DNA of 64,000 bases, from NCBI GenBank assembly GCA_021777105.1, contig JAIQZQ010000014.1:1-64000 (forward strand), in the 5' to 3' direction. The position numbers and the translations under genes are program-made. Origin of the DNA: Candidatus Anammoxibacter sp. GTDB taxonomy: Bacteria; Planctomycetota; Brocadiia; Brocadiales; Anammoxibacteraceae. Under the pieces are notes generated by a model, which saw only the letters and a program-made list of their open reading frames with translations, was not told the origin of the DNA and did not search any database. Positions 35,161 to 44,206 of this stretch are shown here, in pieces (within the stretch, counting starts at the first letter, position 1; every line of letters begins with the position of its first letter).

Positions 35161-35222
35161 GTCATAAGTCCTTTAATATCAATAAGAATATTTAGCTATT
35201 TTACATTCTCGGACAGCCTGTT
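35115..35222. repeat. 108-bp terminal-inverted-repeat element, copy 1
   Basis: ACAGGCTGCCCGAGAATAGG and the mirror of ATTCTCGGACAGCCTGT form the ends. A reverse-oriented, diverged copy is at 55975-56072, sharing the middle TATTAAAGGACTTA.GACTTG. No coding capacity of its own. It looks like a very small MITE. Confidence 0.7.
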
Positions 35223-35400
35223 AATTATTAAGTATTGGATCTTTATCTTATTATCAAGGCTTAATTTGTTAACAATAGACTTGTGGCCAAGCCCAAGGTT
35301 ATCGCTTATTTGATTTCTTTGAGCCCCGGAACTTCCCGCTTTTATGTAGTGTAGGCGCGTTCTCGCGCCTACACTACATTACGAACAGGAGTTTTTACCG

Positions 35401-36825
35401 TTATTTGTCTTTAGGAATTGGCGGGGGATTGCCCGGTATGTTACTGCAATCTGCGCCGCCGAAACAGCCGTATTTCTGGCCCTGCAGCGAACCCAGATAG
35501 TTTACGCCTTCTCCCGGCGCGGGTTCCGCCGTATGCGTGGCAGTTAGAGTGAAATTAGCTTTTTTCTCAAAGATCACCACGAAATCCGATCCGCCAAAGG
35601 CGAAATTAGCGAACTCCCAGCCTTTTTCGCATTGCGCGCCTTCCTTTACCCAGTCGCGTTTCACAATGCTTGATACCTGCGCCATACCCATTGGCGAGAT
35701 CACTACAATGCCGTTTTTCTCGGTTTCAATGCCGATTACCAAACGGGTCTGGCCAAATTGCCAATCCGCCGTGTCCTGCGGATCGTAAAACCCCACCTCG
35801 CCGGGCTCTATAGCCGCGCTCCATCCCGATTTCATTCGCACTGCCGCCTGAATATGCCTCATATAAACAAGTTTGCCTTTTACAGGCACATGAAGCCGGT
35901 GATAGTTGTTCACGTTCAGAAACTGGTGGGTCCAGATACCGCCATTGAAAATCTTAGGATCTAATGAGCCAAATTCAGCCAGCACCGTTTCAGTTGATTT
36001 TGGGGAGATGAAATCGTCAGCGCTGCTGTAAAGCTGACCTTTGATTATACGCCCGCATTGCGCAACGCCGTCATAGGTTGTCACAAGTTTGCCGTCATCG
36101 CTTATGGGCCACCAGCCGGCGGATGTTGAATCTCCGACTGACACTACGGTGTTAGGATCGTCATAACCATGAACAGGGCGGGACCCGTTGGGGTATTTTT
36201 TTTTGGAAAGTTCGCGTGTAAAAAATTTCTGGAAAGTTGAATAACCGCCTTTTGGCGCTTTATACCAATGACCAAAATTCGGATCGCTCGTAAAATCCGG
36301 CACGTACTTTGCGGAATCTCCATTTTCATCTTCCAGATAACTACCCCAGGATTCCGCGATGTTGCGCATCCAGTTGGAGAACTTTTCGCTCATAAACTGG
36401 ATTTGACCACGTGGATCGGTGGTCAGTTGCCGGTCTACCAGGAAATAGCTATAGGCCAGTATATCGAGAATATTCCAATTGCAGTAATTTTTGCCGTCCA
36501 TGCTGACACGAGTGGCTCCGTTGAGCTGCCCGGTCATTATATTCTGCGGGTTGTAAGTGACCAATGCGTCGATAAAGTCGTAATAATCATCAAGGTTTGA
36601 AACCGGATTGGTCTTCGGGTCGTTATTGACACGTTGGCCCATAGCGATTGATTGCTCCAGATTGTACTTCAGGCCGGAGTCGGCTTTAAGCATATTGATC
36701 AGGTCGAGTGTGGCGGGTTGACGCTCTGATTTAGGGCAAGCGCATTCCGCCCAAGCCGTTGATACGCTAAATGCAGCGCACAGTAAAGCCACTCCGAATA
36801 TCTTGCGTATTGATACCATTTTCAT
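35401..36825 (-). CDS. Exported phosphatidylserine-decarboxylase-like protein
   Basis: A 474-aa protein with a Sec signal (VSIRKIFGVALLCAAF then STAWAECACP). The catalytic region follows the PSD family: STFQKFFTRELSKK, NNYHRLHVPVKGKL, then FAFGGSDFVVIFEK, where GGS-D stands in place of the usual G-S-T self-cleavage motif that makes the pyruvoyl group. Conserved His and Ser are present, but the residue after Ser is Asp. GGAGGCAAAAAATG gives a strong start. Enzyme activity outside the cytoplasm would be unusual; it may be a related secreted decarboxylase. Confidence 0.75.
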   Translation of the reverse strand: MKMVSIRKIFGVALLCAAFSVSTAWAECACPKSERQPATLDLINMLKADSGLKYNLEQSIAMGQRVNNDPKTNPVSNLDDYYDFIDALVTYNPQNIMTGQLNGATRVSMDGKNYCNWNILDILAYSYFLVDRQLTTDPRGQIQFMSEKFSNWMRNIAESWGSYLEDENGDSAKYVPDFTSDPNFGHWYKAPKGGYSTFQKFFTRELSKKKYPNGSRPVHGYDDPNTVVSVGDSTSAGWWPISDDGKLVTTYDGVAQCGRIIKGQLYSSADDFISPKSTETVLAEFGSLDPKIFNGGIWTHQFLNVNNYHRLHVPVKGKLVYMRHIQAAVRMKSGWSAAIEPGEVGFYDPQDTADWQFGQTRLVIGIETEKNGIVVISPMGMAQVSSIVKRDWVKEGAQCEKGWEFANFAFGGSDFVVIFEKKANFTLTATHTAEPAPGEGVNYLGSLQGQKYGCFGGADCSNIPGNPPPIPKDK

Positions 36826-37608
36826 TTTTTGCCTCCTTAAATAGTTAACAAAACAACATTAAATTTATATTTTCGAGCCCTTAGCGCATTTCCGTGCCTC
36901 CTTTCACAGAAGAGTTAATAACCACAAAAGACGTTAAAAATACTTTGGGTTTTTAGTAATTAGGATCTTATTAATAATATTCTGACATTTTTTGACAAGA
37001 TATTTAAATGTGTCATCAAATTCACGAATTAATACATAATATTTTAAGGTCAACTATAATCGCAATGCAAAAACGTTATGGAGCAGTCTACAAGGCAGCA
37101 CCGGCTTTTAATTTTGTTTTTTTGCTTTTAATCTGTGTAATCTCTGGTTGTTTTTTTATCTGTGAAATCTGTGAAATCTGTGGTTTATATTGCTTTTGCT
37201 TTTCCGGTTTATCCGGGTTAGATGTTAAATCTAGCGCTTTATTTGCCTGTTGTCTACCAAAAAATAAAATGAAAAATAATTTGTAAAATCAACCGCTGTT
37301 TGTGGATAAAATTACTAATCGTTAAAATCGATCAGAAACCGTCTACTGAATAGCGCAAGTTGTTAATATAACAATGGTTGCCTGTTTATAGCGACAATTA
37401 TTGTGAAGTATTTTACAGGGTGAAAGCGCGGAGCGCGGGGAGCAGAGAGCGAAGAGCGAAAAGCAAGTAAATGGTGATCGGTATTCGGTAATCGGTAAAA
37501 AGCAAATGCAGAAGCATAGAAAACGAAGAGCAAAGCGTATGGCGCAGAGAGCATAAGGTAGAAGAGCTGTTGGCTGTTAGTAAATGGCTGCCGGCTGCGA
37601 ATATGGTA
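36826..37608. other. Gap with a second integrase-flank-like sequence
   Basis: About 780 bases with no supported gene. From 37221 to ~37310, TTAAATCTAGCGCTTTATTT then GCCTGTTGTCTAC matches the sequence just after the integron integrase fragment (60565-60650), and weaker likeness runs on for ~250 bases. 37430-37530 is a purine-rich low-complexity stretch built on GAGCGA/GCGAAGAGC words. The frame at 37008-37286 is Cys/Phe-rich and unsupported. Confidence 0.5.
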
Positions 37609-38415
37609 TTAACATGATATGGAAATCAGCATTTTAATGCTCAATATAATTAGCAGTATAGAAAATATTTTTTTTAAGATAGGCGTATTTAATTTGTAAG
37701 CTAACTTAGCACCATACGGCGCTGTAAAAAAGCCTGCGGCTGAAATCAATAATACCGCAGGCAAATATACAAAACCAAATGTATAGCTGTCCGTTGAAGA
37801 GCTTTTCCAACCATTAATGATATAACCCGAAGCTCCCGCAATTGAAATCGGCAATCCAATTGCCGCTGAAGTTCCAATCGCTTTTTTTATATCAACATTC
37901 CGCCTGATAAGATACGGCACGGTTAAAGTCCCTCCGCCAATGGATACCAACGCCGATATTGCCCCAATTCCTGAACCCGCAATCAATAACTCCCTGTTTC
38001 CGGTTAACCCTCTGCTTGGTTTTGGTCTTTTATTTAAAAACATTTGAATAGAGACATAAATCATGAATATTGAAAAGAATAATGCAAGATAAACAGAGCT
38101 AATACGCGAAGCCAAAAAAGTAGCTATAAATGCGCCTGCAATAATACCGAGAGTCATACCTTTAACAACCTTCCAAATTACACCCTCCATTGAGTGATGA
38201 GCGCGCAAACTTGAAATTGAAGTGGCTATTATTGAAGCCATTGATGTGCCCAAGGCCAAATGCACTACATTTTCCGATGGAATACCTTGCAATAAAAACA
38301 GTGATGTTAGCGCCGGAACCATTATACCGCCGCCGCCAATCCCCAACAGCCCGGCCATAAATCCAACAAAAGAACCTAACAATAAAAATGACAATAACCA
38401 CCAAATTTCCAACAT
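37609..38415 (-). CDS. TauE/SafE (TSUP) family permease
   Basis: A 268-aa protein with about eight membrane segments. The TSUP pattern is clear: FVGFMAGLLGIGGGGIMVPAL near the start and its repeat SALVSIGGGTLTVPYLI at mid-protein. These permeases move sulfite, sulfonates or related organic anions out of or into the cell. It has no operon partner here. Confidence 0.9.
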   Translation of the reverse strand: MLEIWWLLSFLLLGSFVGFMAGLLGIGGGGIMVPALTSLFLLQGIPSENVVHLALGTSMASIIATSISSLRAHHSMEGVIWKVVKGMTLGIIAGAFIATFLASRISSVYLALFFSIFMIYVSIQMFLNKRPKPSRGLTGNRELLIAGSGIGAISALVSIGGGTLTVPYLIRRNVDIKKAIGTSAAIGLPISIAGASGYIINGWKSSSTDSYTFGFVYLPAVLLISAAGFFTAPYGAKLAYKLNTPILKKIFSILLIILSIKMLISISC

Positions 38416-38633
38416 CTTAGAATTCCTTAATGAGTTTAAAAAGACAAATCCCCATCAAGGGAGGGGGATTTAAATGTATATATTTTTTACACGACAGCGC
38501 CCATTAAGTGAAATTTTTAAAGTTTACGATTATAACCAAAAAGAGCTTAAAATGCCAAATTCTCCTCTCCTTTGTGGGATGGGTTAGTGGTGGGTGTATT
38601 TAAAAACATAAATTTAACTACTTCTGTTATATC

Positions 38634-38664
38634 AGGTTGGGTAGAGCCCGCCGAAACCCAACCT
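38634..38664. repeat. Extragenic hairpin of the GGTTGGGT family
   Basis: AGGTTGGGT (38634-38642) pairs with ACCCAACCT (38656-38664). The same hairpin, with AGAGCC or GCGTCTC loops, occurs at 43193-43221 and 61994-62018, always between genes. A REP-like palindrome. Confidence 0.65.
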
Positions 38665-38707
38665 ACAAAATTAAATGCTGCCTGCCACGGATAGTTGCAT
38701 ATCGGCA

Positions 38708-38956
38708 TTATACTTTTTCCGTTAATTTTTCAAGCTCACGTACTTTGGGGAAATGTTCAATTTCATAACTGTCTATCATGTCGCCCAAAAGATTAATAAG
38801 TTTGAATATAGGATGATCGTCTGGATAATCCTGTTCAAGTAGATAATCCATAAGTTCTAATTTTTCTTGATAATCTTTCTCGTCTTTAGGCAAGGTGAAT
38901 GTTTTTGATATGGATATCCACTCTTTTTCAATTGTTTTTAAAGCTTGCGCCTGCAT
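38708..38956 (-). CDS. higA: HigA-type antitoxin lacking a clear HTH
   Basis: An 82-aa protein with the short HigA (COG5499) N-domain: YQEKLELMDYLLEQDYPDDHPIFKLINLL then MIDSYEIEHFP. The C-terminal HTH found in full-length members is absent. The ATG at 38956 has GGAAGGAATAAT upstream. It partners the split higB gene directly ahead, with one base between the toxin stop and this start. Confidence 0.75.
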   Translation of the reverse strand: MQAQALKTIEKEWISISKTFTLPKDEKDYQEKLELMDYLLEQDYPDDHPIFKLINLLGDMIDSYEIEHFPKVRELEKLTEKV

Positions 38957-38957
38957 A

Positions 38958-39428
38958 TTATTCCTTCCATCTGTTTTTGTCATACTCGTCATGGGTAAGA
39001 ATGTATAGTATAAATATCTTATTGTAAAGATAATTTACTCGGGCAATTAAACGGTATTTGTTGCCCGAAATATTAAAAACTGTTCTTCTGCCTACCAAGG
39101 AACACGGAAGAAATAAAATGTCAGAAATCGCATTCAGATTTGGGTAAGATTTGATCGGTCTGATTGAGCTGAACCGGATGCGCAGCCTAAGCTACGTTGA
39201 GGATTCGGCGATTGAAGAACGGGCAAAGATTGCCTGAAGACGGATGTGAGATGGGACGTTTTATTTCTTTCGCGTTCCTTAATCAGCTTCTGAAAAGAAG
39301 GTTTTTAACTCTGCAAAATTCTCGAAATTCCTGTGTTTAACTATTCTATACCAATCCAGAAGCGGGTTTTCCGAATTAGGGTGTTTCGTTATAAATTCTA
39401 CAATTTTTCTTTTGCTTATAACGCGCAT
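38958..39428 (-). pseudogene. higB: higB toxin split by a hairpin element
   Basis: Reading the minus strand from the ATG at 39428 (GGAAAG upstream) gives MRVISKRKIVEFITKHPNSE to FFSEAD. The sequence is then broken by the element at 39097-39280 and resumes VGRRTVFNISGNKYRLIARV to DKNRWKE. Removing 183 bases restores a continuous 95-codon frame of the HigB mRNA-interferase family (conserved TVFN-I-GNKYRL). A TAA occurs at the junction in the present state, so the toxin should be dead. Confidence 0.88.
39097..39280. mobile_element. Hairpin element B (inserted in higB)
   Basis: A 184-bp unit. Its 26-bp arms, AAGGAACACGGAAGAAATAA... at 39097 and the complement ending CGCGTTCCTT at 39280, match with three exceptions. 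The central core (39161-39228, TGATTGAGCTGAACCGGATG then CGCAGCC) is nearly the same as in the element at 51463-51640, while the arms differ between copies but still self-pair. It has no gene, so it must be moved by enzymes from elsewhere. Confidence 0.8.
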
Positions 39429-39707
39429 ATTCTTTCCTGAGACGTTTTGAAAAGCGAACATTCATATTATAGCTTTCAATTGGACAATCAACCAGAAAAT
39501 ATTCTTTGTGATATTTCATAACTGTACAGCGTATTTTCAGATTATTTTTGAGCGAGCCCTAAGGGCAAGTAAAAAGGTAAAACCGCACAGTAACAAATAT
39601 CCGATGTGATATGTCATAACAACTTAACAATTGATATTAAGGATATACACAGCTATAATATCATCCTTACATATGACATTGTTAACTAAAATTAATCAAA
39701 AACCAAT

Positions 39708-42700
39708 ATGAGCAACGACAAATTTCAAATACTCCACATATCCGACCTGCATATATCGGCGGATAATAAATCTGAATGGTCAAAGGTTCTTGACGCTTTG
39801 ATAGCCCGGTTAAAAACAGATAGTAAGGAACACTGTCTGAATCCGGAAATTGTTGTTGTTTCGGGCGATATTGCCTTTAGCGGGGTAAAAAAAGAATATG
39901 ATTTGGCAAAAGTGTTTTTTGACAAACTTTTGGAAAACTTAGGTCTAACTGATGATAAATTGTTCCTTGTGCCTGGGAATCATGACGTTGATATGGAAAA
40001 GTATCTAAAATCTGAAGTCCCTGTTTACAAGAATATGGATGATTTAAACAATGAACTTAAAAACAGCGCCGCAAGAGATAAATTATTTGCGGGGATGTCA
40101 GATTATTTTGATTTTGTTAAAGAAAACTATCCACACTTAAGCAATATTCAGGATAGTCTTGTTCCATTTGTAAATCAGTTTAAAGCTAAGAATGGGAAAA
40201 AAATAGGCATTGTTGGCCTAAACTCAGCATGGATGTGCAGGAAACTGCAAGAAACGGTGGCAATAGGAGAATATCAGGTAAAAACCGCTATGGACGTGTC
40301 TAAGTCGCATGGCAATGATATAACAGTGGTTATATTTCACCATCCACTTTCATGGTTGTGGAAAGATGACAGGATAATAAGTTGCCGCCATTTTAAAAAA
40401 CCTATATTTTTAATTGGCCACCTTCATGAAGCGGAAGGCAGCCATGTTGAAGATTATGATGTTGATTATTATCAATTTCAATCCGGAGGTGCATATACAG
40501 AGAAAAAGGTGAAGTCTTCGTCTCGATTTCAACACATCGAGATTGATTGGAATCAAAACATAATAAATCTAAATTTCAGAAAATTTAATGAAAATAAATG
40601 GAATGTAGATATTAAGACAGGAAAGAATGGCAATAAAAAATTTGATTTAACAGGGTTTAGCATAGGCTCAGTAAAGGTTTTAACAGATGAAAGCATAAAA
40701 CCAAAAAGTGATCGGGCTGAAAAACGCAAACAATATCAAAAATTCACCACATACCTAAAATCCGCCGTAAACGAGCATCGATTTCTGCCGACCAAAGGAT
40801 TTGAGACAAACTTCAGGCATCCCATTGAGATTGAACAGGTATATATCAACATGCGCGGTTATGTGCATGGTTTTGACCATGGTAGTAAGCAAAATATGGG
40901 TAATTTTGTCGAACGCGACGATCTATCCTCCCTTGATATAAAGGCCGCGTTTAATGCGTTAAAGAAGAGAAATATTAAAGATATGGCGGTGCTTGGCGAT
41001 CCCGGTTCAGGCAAGACAACGCTTTTGAAATATATACTGCTTATGTTTGCCGAAGACAAGGCAATGGATAAATTCGGGATTGAAGATAGCATTGTTCCCT
41101 TTTTTGCCTCTTTAAGGGAGTTGAAAGATAGCGATAAAGAGAAATTTGAAGATTTCATGATAAGGGAGTGCAAACTTAAACAATTCGGCGTGACAAAAAC
41201 TGTTTTTAAAAAACTGCTGGAGAACGGCGATGCCGTTATCCTGCTTGACGGACTGGATGAAGTGTCTAACAGGGAAAAGCGGCTTAAGACCTGCTCCTGG
41301 ATAGACGACTCAAGAAAACGCTATGCAGACACAAAGTTTATCATAACTTCCCGGTTTGCCGGATATACCGGCGACAGCAGGCTTGAGGGAGGAGTTATGG
41401 AACTCTCCATACAGGACTTTACGCCTGATGAGGTTAAGGCGTTTCTTTTAAAATGGTTTCAATCAGTGGAGGTTGCCATACATCCGGGAACGAATGAAGA
41501 GAAGTGTAAAGAGAAGGGCTGGGAATCCGCCGAAAAACTGGCTGAGGTAATTTTAAAGTCGGAATACCTGCTAAATTTAGCAAAGAACCCTTTAATATTG
41601 CAGATAATAGCTCTTGTTCATAAAGACAGGGGCGTATTGCCGCAACGCAGAGTTGAGCTTTATGTTGAGTGTGTGAACGTGTTGTTGGAAAAATGGGACA
41701 CCTCCAAAGGTTTAGACGTCCTTCTTTCTGCGCGTGAGGCGCGGTGTGTGTTGCAGCCGGTGGCATTGTGGCTGCAACGGGAAGTTGGGCGAAAGTCTGC
41801 TCTCCTTAAAGATATTGTTGAGGTTATAAAAGAGCCGTTAGAAGAGATTGGGCGGGCTGATATTAACCCCGAAGAGCTGTTGATAAACATAAGAGACCGT
41901 AGCGGCGTATTTACAGGTTATAGCGAATCTGAATATGGTTTTGCCCACCTAAGTTTTCAGGAATATCTTGCCGCTGAACAAATCAGGAACAGGCGCCTTA
42001 AAGATAAAAACGCAATAAAAACCCTTGTGGATAATTATCAGGAGAGGTGGTGGCGCGAGGTAATCCTTTTATGCTTGGCCCTTGATAACCCGTCCGTCAT
42101 TGAAGAATTCATGGAAAAGATTATAAAAGCTCCGGCTTTTAAGGATGACATAGCCCTTGTTCAGGACGCTATTAAAGACTCAATCATTAAACCTTTGCAG
42201 TCGTTTATTAACGCTATTAAGGATAAAACTCTTGATATTAGAACAAGGCAAAATGTTGCTCGTGTCTTAAACCAAATTGGCGGCGATAAAGCCATAGCGG
42301 TGCTAAAAGAATCAGATATTAATGTTGGTAGAATTGACATGACGCTTCCGATGTTACAAGTTGAGATTACAGAGTCACAATCAATAATAAACAAAATTGA
42401 CGGTTCGGAAATGGTATTGATTCCCGCCTGCGACTTCATTTACGGCAGCCGTGAAGATGATAAAATTGCGCGAAGTAATGAAAAACCTCAGAAAATTATA
42501 AATTTGGCCAATTTCTATATTGATAAATACCCGGTCACAAATAGCCGGTTTTGCAAATTTTTGAATACGGTTACGCCGGGGAGTAAAGAGTTGAAGAAGT
42601 GGATTAAATTTGACGGCAGTTATGAAGGTGAAAGATGCCGTATAAAATTAGCCGGCAAAAAATACCGTGTGGAAGACGGGTTTGAGTACCATCCTGTAAT

Positions 42701-43160
42701 TTATGTGTCATGGTTTGGCGCTGATGCTTACGCAAAGTGGTCGCAATCGAGATTGCCTTCTGAACTGGAGTGGGAGAAAGCGGCGAGAGGCGCGGACGGG
42801 ATCATATATCCATGGGGCAATGAATTTGACAAAAGTGCATGTAATTCAAGAGAAAGCGTCATTTTAAAAACAACGCCAGTTGATAAATATGACAGCGGTG
42901 AGAGCGTTTATGGCGTTTATGATATGTCGGGCAATGTGTGGGAGTGGACAAAGAGTATATATAAGGAGTATTCATACAATCCTGATGACGGCAGGGAAAA
43001 GCCGCCTGAGTTAGAGTTACAAGATGACCTGGCGGTAGTTCGAGGCGGCGGTTTTTTCAACGTCGCTGAGGAATTGCGTTGTGCTAGCCGCTACAAGCTC
43101 AGGGCTGCTAACTTGAGCGACAGCGTAGGTTTTCGAGTTGCGCTGTCCCCACTTCTCTGA
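39708..43160 (+). CDS. Metallophosphoesterase-NACHT-SUMF1 STAND protein
   Basis: An 1150-aa protein in three parts. Residues 1-~290 are a calcineurin-like phosphoesterase (DLH 13-15, GD 53-54, GNHD 90-93, HH 211-212, GHLHE 237-241). A NACHT ATPase follows with Walker A GDPGSGKTT (430-438), Walker B ILLDGLDE (511-518) and TSRF sensor text. Helical linker repeats run to ~890. The last ~250 residues are a formylglycine-generating-enzyme-like (C-type lectin) fold: GSEMVLIPAC, LPSELEWEKAARGADG, GNVWEWT, RGGGFF, GFRV. The layout is that of STAND defence proteins: effector, switch, sensor. No partner gene is needed or seen. Confidence 0.9.
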   Translation: MSNDKFQILHISDLHISADNKSEWSKVLDALIARLKTDSKEHCLNPEIVVVSGDIAFSGVKKEYDLAKVFFDKLLENLGLTDDKLFLVPGNHDVDMEKYLKSEVPVYKNMDDLNNELKNSAARDKLFAGMSDYFDFVKENYPHLSNIQDSLVPFVNQFKAKNGKKIGIVGLNSAWMCRKLQETVAIGEYQVKTAMDVSKSHGNDITVVIFHHPLSWLWKDDRIISCRHFKKPIFLIGHLHEAEGSHVEDYDVDYYQFQSGGAYTEKKVKSSSRFQHIEIDWNQNIINLNFRKFNENKWNVDIKTGKNGNKKFDLTGFSIGSVKVLTDESIKPKSDRAEKRKQYQKFTTYLKSAVNEHRFLPTKGFETNFRHPIEIEQVYINMRGYVHGFDHGSKQNMGNFVERDDLSSLDIKAAFNALKKRNIKDMAVLGDPGSGKTTLLKYILLMFAEDKAMDKFGIEDSIVPFFASLRELKDSDKEKFEDFMIRECKLKQFGVTKTVFKKLLENGDAVILLDGLDEVSNREKRLKTCSWIDDSRKRYADTKFIITSRFAGYTGDSRLEGGVMELSIQDFTPDEVKAFLLKWFQSVEVAIHPGTNEEKCKEKGWESAEKLAEVILKSEYLLNLAKNPLILQIIALVHKDRGVLPQRRVELYVECVNVLLEKWDTSKGLDVLLSAREARCVLQPVALWLQREVGRKSALLKDIVEVIKEPLEEIGRADINPEELLINIRDRSGVFTGYSESEYGFAHLSFQEYLAAEQIRNRRLKDKNAIKTLVDNYQERWWREVILLCLALDNPSVIEEFMEKIIKAPAFKDDIALVQDAIKDSIIKPLQSFINAIKDKTLDIRTRQNVARVLNQIGGDKAIAVLKESDINVGRIDMTLPMLQVEITESQSIINKIDGSEMVLIPACDFIYGSREDDKIARSNEKPQKIINLANFYIDKYPVTNSRFCKFLNTVTPGSKELKKWIKFDGSYEGERCRIKLAGKKYRVEDGFEYHPVIYVSWFGADAYAKWSQSRLPSELEWEKAARGADGIIYPWGNEFDKSACNSRESVILKTTPVDKYDSGESVYGVYDMSGNVWEWTKSIYKEYSYNPDDGREKPPELELQDDLAVVRGGGFFNVAEELRCASRYKLRAANLSDSVGFRVALSPLL

Positions 43161-43569
43161 ACTATGACTCTGCTGTGCGGATAACTGTTGAGTAGGTTGG
43201 GTAGAGCCTGACGAAACCAACATCAATTAACAAATACTATAAGCGTGAAGAAAGGTAAGAGGTAATAAGTTATCGGTTATCGGTAAAAGCAATAGCAAAA
43301 GCGGAAAAACATCTTTGTTGGTTCAAGTCGGGAGACTTGAACCAATCGGAGGCAATAATCCAAGTCGCCATTTCTGGTGGCGGCAATTGGCTCTATACAC
43401 CAATTTCTTATTGTTTTTAATGATATTATGTAATACGATAAAAGTGTCTTAAAAAATAGGAACGTAAAATCGCCCTGCTAATAATCAGGACAAGCAAAAA
43501 GGCAAGTGTAACAAACTCTGAATATGTTTTGTCAAATGGTGAAATTTAAAATACGTAAGGAACATAACT
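43161..43569. other. Hairpin-bearing intergenic region
   Basis: About 400 bases. A GGTTGGGT-family hairpin lies at 43193-43221. TTGGTTCAAGTC (43318-43329) pairs with GACTTGAACCAA (43334-43345) around a 4-base loop, followed by a second imperfect hairpin. No gene. The pairing does not form a tRNA. Confidence 0.5.
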
Positions 43570-43788
43570 ATGCAAAATAATGTTTTAACTGAATCTGATA
43601 CAGTTGAGAAAAGCTCTGGAACAGTTGAGATGGAAGGCGGCGTCCGTGGTGTAAAAAATGAAGATGCTGCCCGGTTATTGCAGGATTGGATGGCGGATGA
43701 AACGGGGTACGATGAACAAACATGGGATAGAGTAAAAAAGTGTATTGAAGATAACAGTCTTTCCGGCAGAAGGAGGTTTGATGATTAA
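43570..43788 (+). CDS. Antitoxin of a PIN toxin
   Basis: A 72-aa acidic protein (ESDTVEKSSGTVEMEGG..., DWMADETGYDEQTWDRVKK). It has no clear DNA-binding domain, but its stop overlaps the start of the PIN gene by 8 bases, the usual antitoxin-toxin linkage. The C-terminal GRRRFDD would contact the toxin. AAGGAACATAACT precedes the ATG. Confidence 0.65.
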   Translation: MQNNVLTESDTVEKSSGTVEMEGGVRGVKNEDAARLLQDWMADETGYDEQTWDRVKKCIEDNSLSGRRRFDD

Positions 43789-44206
43789 ACCTGTTATGTT
43801 GGACACCGGCCCTTTGGGAAGGATTGCCCACCCTCGCCCCAATCACGAAATCATGAACTGGATTATGGGGCTTCTTAAAGCTAATGCTTTTGTTATGATT
43901 CCTGAAATTGCCGATTACGAAGTCCGCCGAAGTCTTTTGCTTGAAGGTCTAACAAAATCAATAACACGCCTTGATCAACTTAAACAAACCTTTGCTTATC
44001 AACATATAACCACGAATGTAATGTTAAAAGCGGCTGAATTATGGGCCGATGCAAGAAAAATGGGAAAACCTACCGCCGATCCTAAAGCCCTTGACAGCGA
44101 TGTTATATTAGCCGCCCAGGCTTTACAAGTAAATGCTATGATTGCAACTGAAAATGTAGGCCATTTGAGCCTTTTTGTTAAGGCAAAACATTGGAGTGAT
44201 ATATAG
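43781..44206 (+). CDS. PIN-domain toxin (VapC-like)
   Basis: A 141-aa predicted ribonuclease. PIN acidic residues are seen in MLDTGPLG, EIADYEVRRS and DSDVILAAQAL, with the final Asn-rich strand MIATEN. AGGAGG lies directly before the ATG at 43781, so I exclude the 12 codons upstream. It is coupled to the short gene ahead of it. Confidence 0.85.
   Translation: MIKPVMLDTGPLGRIAHPRPNHEIMNWIMGLLKANAFVMIPEIADYEVRRSLLLEGLTKSITRLDQLKQTFAYQHITTNVMLKAAELWADARKMGKPTADPKALDSDVILAAQALQVNAMIATENVGHLSLFVKAKHWSDI

Noticed and set aside
37008..37286. 92-aa Cys/Phe-rich frame
   Set aside because: Composition typical of AT-rich non-coding DNA; its end overlaps the sequence shared with 60565-60650.
37430..37530. 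Purine-rich GAGCGA repeats as an array or origin
   Set aside because: Units are irregular and no DnaA-like boxes or initiator gene are nearby.
43318..43345. TTCAAGTCGGGAGACTTGAA as a tRNA arm
   Set aside because: No other tRNA arms or CCA end around it; it is a simple hairpin.
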